Of a stretch of 15,110 bases of DNA, positions 7,544 to 15,110 are shown one piece after another. Positions within the stretch are counted from its first letter, which is position 1; each line of letters opens with the position of its first letter. A program made the translations under genes and the position numbers. Source of the DNA: Cochliopodium minus. Taxonomy: Eukaryota > Discosea > Himatismenida > Cochliopodiidae. The notes below the pieces were generated by a model. It was not told the origin of the DNA. It did not search any database and saw only the letters and a list, made by a program, of their open reading frames with translations. The DNA lies in assembly GCA_024220525.1 (NCBI GenBank), contig JAMYWO010000593.1, forward strand, positions 1-15,110, in the 5' to 3' direction.

Positions 7544-9019
7544 ATGAATAATGAAATCATCCTCTCACCTAATCATTTACCTTCTTTTATGCATAATATC
7601 TTGATATTATTCTTGTTTTTATGTATGGGATTGTGGGTATTGAGAATATTAAAGAAAATAATTTTATTGGTGTCAATGAGAGGTAAAAAATAAATAATTT
7701 ATTGAAATATTCGCAATAATGAATGGAAAGATTAAGCTATCAAGTTTATATTCTAATTTCTTTCCATAAATTTAGCATCATTGCATTATAATAGGCTGAT
7801 CAGGGTTGATTTTAATGGAGAGAAATTAATAGGAGCAAGAGATTTGGAAGATTTTTTGCGCAAAACGATGGAATTGCCATCACAACAAATAAAATTCATC
7901 AAAAACAATTTCCAACTTGAAACAGAAAAGATTCATCTAACCAAATTTACCAAGACAAATGATGATACGTGTAAATTAACACTCTCATTTTATTTTGAAG
8001 AATTTTTGGATGATTTGAGTAATGGTAAATAGAAAATCTTTAAAAAAGGGTTGGTTTTTATTTAATTTTTATTTAAAGAAAATGATGTGGAAGTGTTTGT
8101 GGCTTGGGGTCTTAAAAAATCGGTAGCAATAAGCAATTTCGAATCAATAAACAAAAACCAAATGGATTTCGGAAAGTTCATTGACCAAATGTCGATGCAT
8201 GAAGGACAAGAGAGTATGTGCGTTAGAAAAGTAAAAAAAAAAATTTAAAAAATTTTTAAAAAATTAATAATAGAAAATGAAATAAATAGGTAGAGATCAA
8301 AAAATCAAACCAAAAAACAGAAGATCTAAACAAAACAATTTTTCAGAGCTTTGATAACGAAAGTTCGGAGTTTAACATGAAAGTTAGAGAATGGGAAAGT
8401 CTCATTTCTTTGGGAAGACTCGAAATGGACGACAAGTCTGTTCAAAGATTTCCTCTCTCTTTGATTCTCCGTTATAATTCTGTTTCCAAAGGAAAGATTT
8501 ATTTATTATATGGTAATTTTTTTATTTTTTTATAAGTAAATTTTAAAAAAAATGGGAAATTTGATAAATTAAATTCAAACTTAAAAATTGGAACTAAAGA
8601 ATTAAAAATTAAAAACCACATTAATTATTTATAATTTAAAAACAAATAATTTCTAAAATTATTTTTGTCTTTTTAAAATTTAGAATAAATTTATTTTTCT
8701 TAAAATTTTAGTTTTTAATTTTGTTGAGAGTGGAAAAGAAGAACAAACACTTTCAGGGTACATTGCTTACTATAACTGTCTTGAGTTGGATAAATTCTTA
8801 TCTACAAACGAAAAGGTGGTGGAGCTTTATGACATCTTTGAAGTGGACAAGGAAGAGAGTGAATGCATTGTATGTTTCTCTGAAAACAAAGATACCATTC
8901 TTTTGCCTTGTAGACATATTTGTGTTGGCAAGGCTTGTTTGTCCAAGTTGGATAAGTGCCCTATTTGTAGAAAAAGAATCAATAGTTATTTGATGATTTC
9001 TCCAAAGAATTTTGATTAA
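7544..9019 (+). CDS. MGRN1/LOG2-like RING-type E3 ubiquitin ligase with N-terminal hydrophobic segment
   Basis: Five exons (7544-7682, 7776-8024, 8079-8230, 8347-8512, 8712-9019) encode 337 residues. The introns are 93, 54, 116 and 199 bp, and every join keeps phase. Residues about 17-45 are hydrophobic (NILILFLFLCMGLWVLRILKK), which suggests a membrane anchor. The middle follows the MGRN1 layout, with a beta-rich region (RLIRVDFNGEKLIG, then KLTLSFYFEE), VFVAWG, and the FPLSLILRY strand that corresponds to YPLVI in MGRN1 and LOG2. The RING lies at 287-321: C287-x2-C290, C302-x-H304, C311 and C318-x2-C321 (CPIC). It transfers ubiquitin from an E2 to a substrate, probably at a membrane. Oddity: where family members have the fifth zinc ligand (HxCxCxxC) this protein has Gly308 (HICVGKAC). 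C306 is still present and might take over. The start exon is inferred from an in-phase donor and acceptor; the RING exon is certain. Confidence 0.85.
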
Positions 9020-9114
9020 AAAAAAAGTAATTTAATTTGTAAATTTTTGAAATTTCGTTTGAATTATTTTATATATAATTATAGATAAATAAAAAAAATT
9101 GAAATTTATCAAAA

Positions 9115-10643
9115 ATGATTCTTAAACTCAAGATTAATGGAGTGAAGGATAATAATCAAGCTTTAATGAATTGTATGTTCGTTAATCAAAAACATTTCAA
9201 TGAATTATTTCCTTCCAATGAACCAAATGATCATAATTATATCCTCATAAATGACCTGATATTCAAATTAAAGTAAAAATTTGATTTATAAATACTTCGA
9301 ACAAAAATTTAAATTAATATCTCCATTATCAAATTGAGAGAGGAGAAAAATTTGGAAGATGGAAAAATATTGATTGGGAAAGTTCAAAGGAATCAAATAA
9401 ATTTGAAGGAAGGAGATGAAATAAATGTGGAGAGATATAAGAATGGGGAAATAAGAAATAATTTCAAAAAATTGCAATTTGGAGTGAGATTCATTTCAAA
9501 TACAAATAAACCCACCAAAATGAGCCACAAAAACATTGTAAAAGAGGTGAGAGAATTATTAATGAAGAGAACTTTTAATTTGAAAGATGAGTTGGTGATT
9601 AGAGTTGAAAGCAAGTACTTGATAGTGAAAATAGAAAAGTATTGGTTTGATGAAGACAGTTTAAACATTAATTTAAAAAGAGGATGTTTGTGTGAGAATA
9701 CTTTTCTTAAAATTAAATCTTTGGATGAAAGTTTGATTGTAGAAGGATCCAAAGAGGGAGGTCTTTATTTTGATGGGTTTGATGAGGTGATAAAATTTAG
9801 GAGTGGAATGGAAGTTTCTTGGAAGAAAATATTCGTTTCTAAATTGCTTGAAATGGAAGGAAATTTGTCTAATGAAATGCAACACGCAAAAGGAATTCTA
9901 TTTTACCAAGATAATGGTTAAATCTTTTTCCTTGAATCATTTCCTCTAACATTTTTTTTAATAATTTTTATTAAAAAAGTTTATAAAGTGAACAATGTTG
10001 TTAAAAAACTTTATGAAGTGTTGGGTTCAAAGCCGATTCTTCCTTTTAATTGCTACACCATAACTGAAAATTTTGGTTTATTAAACAACAACAGAGAAAA
10101 GATATTTGATCACATTGGGAATACCAACGAATTGATTATTTATACAGTACACGGAATTGAAGTTTTGTTTGACAAACAAAAGGGAAATCAAGATGAGCTT
10201 ATAAAAAATGAAAGAGACTTTGTTTTGAGACATTTAGACAATAATCTTCTCAATAATTTTATCATCCTTTTTACTACCACAAGAAGGGACTTGATTTGTG
10301 AAGAATTATTTCAACCTGGAAGAGTAGATGTTCAAATTGAGACAGGTTAAATAATTTGGTAGTTCATTACACAAATCTTCATTAATCATTTTTTTTTTTA
10401 GATCTAGTTCTTAATGAAAACAAATTATCAATAAAAAAAATCAGGAGTAATTTGCATTCGAACCTTGTTTGGAGTCCTGAAATTTATGATATTTGGAAGA
10501 CAAAGTTTTTGGATTGTCAAATAATCACCCTTCTTTTAATTTCAAAAAATAGAAACAATCTAAAACCAGAATCTATTAATCTAAAGTTTTTTCTAAAAGG
10601 AATTACTTTAAAAATAATCAAATTTCTTTGCCAACTAAACTGA
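9115..10643 (+). CDS. NSF/Sec18-like protein with N domain and degenerate D1, no D2
   Basis: Four exons (9115-9272, 9339-9916, 9980-10345, 10402-10643) encode 447 residues; the introns are 66, 63 and 56 bp. NSF is the AAA+ ATPase that disassembles SNARE complexes. Seen: an N-domain pattern (DGKILIGKVQRNQI, EGDEINVERY), then the NSF lead-in FVSKLLEM..., HAKGILFY at 235-242, and later TTTRRDLICEELFQPGRVDVQ at about 344-364. The last block matches the NSF D1 sensor-1 and arginine-finger block (TNRKDxIDEALLRPGRLEVQ). Aligned without gaps, the P-loop GPPGTGKT is replaced by QDNVYKVN (243-250), losing Lys and Thr. Walker B FDE is replaced by YTV (300-302). The D2 domain is missing; after D1 only about 80 divergent residues follow. 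Every exon is open, so the gene is not obviously dead. It is more likely a non-ATPase NSF paralogue. An alternative acceptor at 9987-9988 would remove three residues. The start lies 95 bp after the RING gene. Confidence 0.82.
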
Positions 10644-10672
10644 AATTTAATAAAAATTCAATTTCAATGAGA
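10644..10672. other. 29-bp convergent gap between two stop codons
   Basis: The stop codons of the NSF-like gene (plus) and the nucleotidyltransferase-ligase gene (minus) are only 29 bp apart. The 3' ends of the two transcripts must overlap the other gene's sequence or be very short. Confidence 0.7.
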
Positions 10673-13497
10673 TTATTTATTTTTCTTTTTCTTGTCAAAT
10701 AACATCAAATCTTTTAAAAATTCTAAATCAATCTTTTGCAAGTATTCAAGAGAGCTTTTTGAATCAATTTCTTTCATTGCAAAAACTATTTTTTTCCATT
10801 TATTAGTAGGACAAATTTTGTTGGAGTTCAAAGCAAACTGTTTGTTGTCTTCCAAAAAAGGAAGCAAAGGTTCATAATATTTTTTACAATCCATCAAAAA
10901 AAGATCAAATTTTTTCTTGGTTTCATTGTAATCTTTTTCCCAAAAAGGAAAATAATCTAAAAAGGAAGAGGAGCATTGTTGCCTAGATAAAGAAAGAAAA
11001 TAGTCTGTTCTTTTACTCTCAATATGCTCCCAAAGGAGATTTTTAAGTGAATGATGTTGTGGGCTCGAAAAAAAGAAAGGAAAGGCAATTCCCTCATTTG
11101 TTTTGATATCTGCTAAAATCCCACAAGAAAAAAGAGGGTTGCTAATAGGATTATTTTCGTTATTAAAGAAAGTTTTTTCAATGAAAGTTTGAAGGTGTTC
11201 TCCCTTTTCAAATCGTTTTTGTTCAATTTGACCGATTTTGTTTTCTATTAAAGTGTATTTCCAGTTTAAATGGATTGGAGGTTCCAAACATACTTCTTCA
11301 TTATGAATGGAGAGATAACATAAAAACAATATTCCTTTTTTATTTTGTTCCCCTTCCAGAGAAATACTGTCATAAGTAATATTGGACAAAGAAACATTGA
11401 ACACAAAACATTTCCCAATGTCTTCTTTTTTTGGTAAGTCATATTCCAATTTTTTAAAGAAATACCTTTCAAAATGAAATTTATTAAAATAATTTTATTA
11501 AAAATTAATATTTAATTGTTTGTTATAATAAATAATTATAATATTTTTTTTTTTAAATTTTTTACCAGAAAAGCTCACTCAAGTTTTTAATTGAGTCAAA
11601 ATTTTCATCTTTATTGATTTTCATTCTTTCTACAGATCTCACAAAATTGCATCTCCTCTTATAAATCATATCAAAAACATTCCCTTTTTATAAAAAGAGA
11701 AAGATTAAAAAAAAATTTGAAGTGAAAGATTAAAATTAAATAAAAATTTTAAATGAAAAAAAACTAAAATAAAAAATAATAGTAAATTTAAAATAAAAAT
11801 AAAAAAAAATAAAAAAAATATGTACAAGGATTATAAAACTTGGATTTATCAGGAGATCTAAAAGAATAATTTTTGTTATCAAACGAGACACTATAATCCA
11901 AAAAAGGATCATCTCCATACATTTGATTGGCACTCATTAACATCCAATTTTCTTCCAAATGGTTGAAATACAGTACAACACTTCTCCTGTCGTCCATAGA
12001 AACATTGTACAAATTAACAATCTCAAAAGAGAAATTCTGATTGGTTGTTTCGTTGATTTTTGTTAAAGAAAGAAGATCTTTTTCGTTAAAATATTTTTGA
12101 TGAGATTTGCACATAATTTTCCACTTTCCACTTTCTTTTTCTTCCTTGTAGATGATTATCCCATTCGAACAGGCTCGCACCACCTTATTGAGTTTTGGGG
12201 AATGATGAGAGTCGCTACAAAGATGAAAAACATCATTTTTATTTTTCTCAATCTTTTTGACATCAATAGATAATTCCTAAGAAAAATATTCAATGTTTTA
12301 TTATTTTTAAAAACACAAAAATTTTTTAAAATTTAAAATTTTTTTTTTTATGTTTTTAAAAATTACTTTTGGCAAACAATCGATTCCATGCTCTTCTATC
12401 CACTCAAATAAACAATCATATTTATTTTGATTCTCGTTGAATTTGTGTTCCACAGAATTGGACATTTCAATGAATTTTTTCTTTTTATCATATATTTTGT
12501 CCACATATTTCTTTTTGAATTCAGGCCAAGATATTTTTTCGTCATTAACATTTTCATCTTGCAACAACCTTTTCCAAAATTTATTTCCATTTTCAAAATT
12601 ATTTATTTTGTTGTTCAAAAGAAGTTGTTTCCCATAATTAATTGTCCTATTCGCATGAGCCTTTCCAATTTTTTTTTTTTTTAGATTAGTTTTAGTTATT
12701 GCATTTATTTTCTTCAAAAATAATTTCTTTGTTACTATTAGTTTTTTGGATCCTTTGACGTTTCCATTTTTGAAAAATCTGTTTGATTTTTGGAGACATT
12801 GTTCCACATCAGACAAAACAACTCTTATTTTTTATTGAAATAAAAATTTTGGTGAAAAAAAAAAAAAAGAAAATTTTAAAGAAAATTTAAAAAAAGTTTT
12901 TTTTAAAAAAAATGAAATTTCACATATATTACCGTCTTAAATCTATTTTTCTTAAATTAAAATCAAAATTGTGTTTATTTTGTTCTATTTCATTGTTTTT
13001 AGGCCTTATTTCACAATGCTCAGCAAAGATACATGCCACTGCGAACACTACGTTCTCTTTCAGCAATTTCTCGAATGAATTTACCTCATAGACATTGAGA
13101 TCCATCTCATTTAGTGTTACTGATTGAGAGAATTCTGGTCTGTTCACATCATCTTTTACTACTGCCAAGATATCATAATCAGAATCTTGATTGTGGCAAT
13201 TATATTGTCTTGATCCAATCAACCATACTCTCAATACTTTTATATTCAAAATTTATAAATTAAAAAGAAAATATTCTCCTTTTGATTTTAAAATTTTATT
13301 TTGATTTTGGAATGGGATAGATATATATAGTCTTTATGATCATTTTCAATTTGTTGATTTTAATTAATCTCATAAAATGAACTTATATTTATTAAATGGG
13401 GTTAAAAGCTGATATTATAATTACATTTATTGTGATCTCCAAAGTTCTTTTTGATCTCCATATCTATATTCTCGAATGTCAGAAACTCTTTCTCCAT
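10673..13497 (-). CDS. RlaP-type nucleotidyltransferase fused to an RNA-ligase-like domain
   Basis: Six exons on the minus strand (13497-13425, 13236-12933, 12823-12367, 12276-11826, 11683-11566, 11465-10673) encode 731 residues. None of the internal open segments has its own ATG near its start, and all five joins keep phase. The N-terminal part (about 25-270) is a Pol-beta-type nucleotidyltransferase of the RlaP family (PF10127, RNA repair). It has GSRQYN from Gly32, DSDYD with D44 and D46, and the third Asp D70 in EMDLNVYE, then SKKLIV (151-156), GKAHANR (179-185) and W209. The C-terminal part resembles T4 Rnl1-like RNA ligases: CSNGIIIY (314-321), WKIMCKSHQKYFN (330-342), SVVLYFNHLEENW (377-389), KKLEYDLP (472-479), CFVFN (487-491) and NEG (591-593). 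The expected nucleophile motif KxDGS aligns to DDRRS (373-377) and the FEL glutamate to Asn491, so the ligase site looks inactive. The NTase triad is intact. Likely role: RNA end repair or modification. The nucleotidyltransferase call is firmer than the ligase call. Confidence 0.82.
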
Positions 13498-13541
13498 TTT
13501 TTTTTAAAGATATAATTTAAAAAAAAAAATTGAAAAAAGAG
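13498..13541. promoter_or_regulatory. 44-bp bidirectional promoter between start codons
   Basis: The minus-strand nucleotidyltransferase-ligase ATG (13497-13495) and the plus-strand PUS7 ATG (13542-13544) face away from each other with 44 bp between them. The spacer is nearly pure A and T, with a TATAAT-like core (gatataattt, about 13509-13518). Both promoters and both 5' UTRs must fit here or lie partly within the opposite gene. That it is a shared promoter is inferred. Confidence 0.6.
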
Positions 13542-15110
13542 ATGGAAGAAGCACCCAACAAGAAAATAAAATTGGATCATGAAACCGATATGGATGATGA
13601 AGATTCATCATTGAAAGGAAAAGAACCTCTTGTGGGAATAAAATTATTCCAAACCACGCAAAAAGGAATAGGAGGCATAGTGAAACAAAATGTAATTATA
13701 CAAAAGTAGTTTATATCCTATTATCATTCGATTTATATTCCCTTGCAATTCTCATTATTTTTCTTAAAAATTTCTTCAAAATTGTTGATTCGTTTCAAAT
13801 TAATTATCATTTGACAGTTTTTCGATTTTATTGTCAATGAAATTGATGAAGAGGGAAATGTTGTTCATTTGATGGATACAAAATCATTACCAGAAATTGT
13901 AAATAAAAAAATGGATTTAAATTAAATTTTATAATAAATTTAATTGAAAAAAAAAATTTAAAAAAGGAAAAGGTAAAAAAAAACGAATAAACTTCAAGTG
14001 AAAATATTATATTTATTTTTAAAATAAAGAATGAAGAGGAAGACTTAAAGGTGGATGATAATACATTGATAGAATTGATTGGAGAAGAATTTGCAAAGAA
14101 AGTATTCGAATTGTGCCAAAAAAGAGATAAAAAAATAAGTTACACGTTGGAAGTAAAAAAAAAATTTAAATTCGTTTTTTTTTAATATCAATAATTAAAT
14201 TCAAATCAATTTTTAAAAACACAGCAAGACTATGATAAAGAAAAGAGAACTTTAATTCATCAAACAGTAAGAAAATTATATCCTACTCTCGAAACAACAT
14301 GTGGAAAAGATTCTAGAATAATTGTTAAATTTAATGGAAAAACGAATAAAAGTAAAAAAAAAATGAATTTCTTCAAGTGTCTTTTAATTTTTTTAAATTT
14401 TTTTATTTATTTTTTTTTTAGAAAGAAGACAATGGCCAAAAGATAAGGGAGAGTATATTCTTTTTACAATGGAAAAAAAGAATAAAGATAGTATGGAAGC
14501 TCTGCAAAAGTTAGCCAAACTCCTCAACTTTAGAAAACTTAAAGTATTTGGCCTTGCAGGTGAAAAATAAAAAAAATAATCAATTAAAAAAATAATTAAA
14601 ATTTAAAATTAAAAATAAAAAGTTTACAAATTAAAATTAAAAATTAAAATTAAAAATAAAATAAAAAAGTTTACAAATACAAATTAAAAAAAAAAATAAA
14701 AAAAAATTTAAAAATTTAAAATTAAAAATTCAAAAATTAAAAATAGGTACAAAGGATAAAAGAGGAATAACCACACAAAAAATCACAGCTTATAAATTGT
14801 TCCCAGATAATCTAATAGCAAAATGTTCTTCAGTTAATGGAATCAAGATAGGAGACATCAAATACTCCAAAACAGATCTCCACTTTGGTATGTTGATGGG
14901 TAACAGGTTTTCTATCGTTTTGAGGGATGTGAGTGGAACAGAAGAAGAGATTAACACTGCCATTAAAAATATTAATGAAGACGGTTTCGTAAATTATTTT
15001 GGACTTCAAAGGTTTAAAATTTTTTATTTTTACTATTTTATTTTTATTTTTATTTTTATTTTTATTTTTATTTTTATTTTTATTTTTATTTTTATTTTTA
15101 TTTTTATTTT
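13542..15110 (+). CDS. PUS7: PUS7/TruD-family tRNA/mRNA pseudouridine synthase, 3' end beyond window
   Basis: Exons 13542-13691, 13818-13898, 14030-14152, 14225-14351, 14422-14559 and 14747-15011 encode the first 294 residues. The rest follows the intron that runs off the window. PUS7 isomerises uridine to pseudouridine in tRNAs, mRNAs and small RNAs. Seen: a lysine-rich start (EEAPNKKIKL), FFDFIVNEIDEEGNVVHL (GFxDFxVxE-like block), KRTLIHQTVRKLYPTLET, RRQWPKDKGEYILFTMEKKN, and the catalytic motif GTKDKRGITTQ with Asp at residue 210. These are followed by KIGDIKYSKTDLHFG, MGNRFSIVLRD and GFVNYFGLQR. All are hallmark PUS7 motifs in the expected order. The remaining C-terminal half, including the inserted TRUD part, is missing. 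Introns are 126, 131, 72, 70 and 187 bp. A 6-nt micro-exon (13967-13972) may split the second. The family call is essentially certain. Confidence 0.93.
14560..14746 (+). repeat. low-complexity PUS7 intron with internal repeat
   Basis: This 187-bp intron (GTGAAA donor, AATAG acceptor) is made mostly of AAATTAAAA-like units. It includes two copies of agtttacaaa at 14621 and 14668, 47 bp apart, which suggests slippage or a small tandem duplication. Confidence 0.55.
15040..15110 (+). repeat. (ATTTTT)n hexanucleotide microsatellite in a PUS7 intron
   Basis: From 15040 to the last base the sequence is a perfect ATTTTT repeat of about twelve units. It sits in the intron that opens at 15012 (CAA AG|GTTTAAAA). 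The window ends inside the repeat, as an assembly often does at such a tract. Confidence 0.9.

Noticed and set aside
8291-8346. A coding exon beginning at GTAGAG (8291) in the RING-finger gene.
   Set aside because: Its frame hits a stop and does not match the frame of the following conserved block; an acceptor TTTTCAG at 8346 joins the flanking exons in phase.
12427-12684. Plus-strand open frames rich in Phe and Ile.
   Set aside because: They are antisense shadows of the lysine/asparagine-rich nucleotidyltransferase exon.
11449-12816. Separate small genes on the minus strand at 12307-12816, 11788-12183 and 10673-11449.
   Set aside because: None starts with ATG; each lies between matching acceptor and donor sites in compatible phase, and their motifs continue one another as a single nucleotidyltransferase-ligase protein.
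1-15110. Prokaryotic features, CRISPR arrays, transposable elements and tRNA genes.
   Set aside because: No Shine-Dalgarno-led operons, no spaced direct repeats, no transposase or terminal inverted repeats, and no tRNA B-box in a cloverleaf context were seen. The only repeats are AT-rich low-complexity tracts.

Overview
The window comes from the nuclear genome of a very AT-rich, gene-dense unicellular eukaryote. Almost every gene is interrupted by short GT-AG introns (about 50-200 bp, donors mostly GTAAAA-like, acceptors often AAAG with no pyrimidine tract). The products are eukaryotic families such as CAP C-terminal domain, NSF, an MGRN1-type RING E3 and PUS7. I cannot place the species; a free-living protist (amoebozoan, heterolobosean or similar) is the most I would infer. 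Open reading frames read without splicing mislead here, because most real genes are spread over two to six exons. The gene models below were built by hand by matching splice sites, reading phase and protein family patterns; in every complete model the summed coding length is a multiple of three.

Layout. 1-666 (+): 3' part of a short-chain dehydrogenase. 1333-1972 (-): a complete small gene encoding only the CAP C-terminal (CARP) domain. 2247-2907 (+): an unknown single-pass membrane protein. 2939-4432 (-): a five-exon YdjM-type membrane metal-dependent hydrolase, a family best known from bacteria. 4640-4993 (+): a stop-interrupted reading frame, probably decayed. 5059-5742 and 6427-7047 (+): tandem paralogous SAM methyltransferases that share an intron position; the second looks frameshifted. 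7544-9019 (+): an MGRN1/LOG2-like RING E3 ligase with an N-terminal hydrophobic segment. 9115-10643 (+): an NSF-like protein whose D1 ATPase motifs are erased and which has no D2. 10673-13497 (-): a six-exon, 731-residue fusion of a RlaP-type nucleotidyltransferase and an RNA-ligase-like domain. 13542-15110 (+): PUS7 pseudouridine synthase, cut off by the window end inside an intron made of (ATTTTT)n.

How the parts relate. The most notable unit is the right end. A predicted RNA-repair nucleotidyltransferase/ligase fusion and the RNA-modifying enzyme PUS7 are transcribed head to head, with only 44 bp between start codons. The fusion keeps its nucleotidyltransferase acidic triad but appears to have lost the ligase nucleophile lysine. 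A recurring theme is domain paralogues with degraded catalytic or metal sites (NSF-like, ligase-like, one RING ligand). Convergent neighbours are separated by only about 30 bp, so the genome is compact despite the introns.
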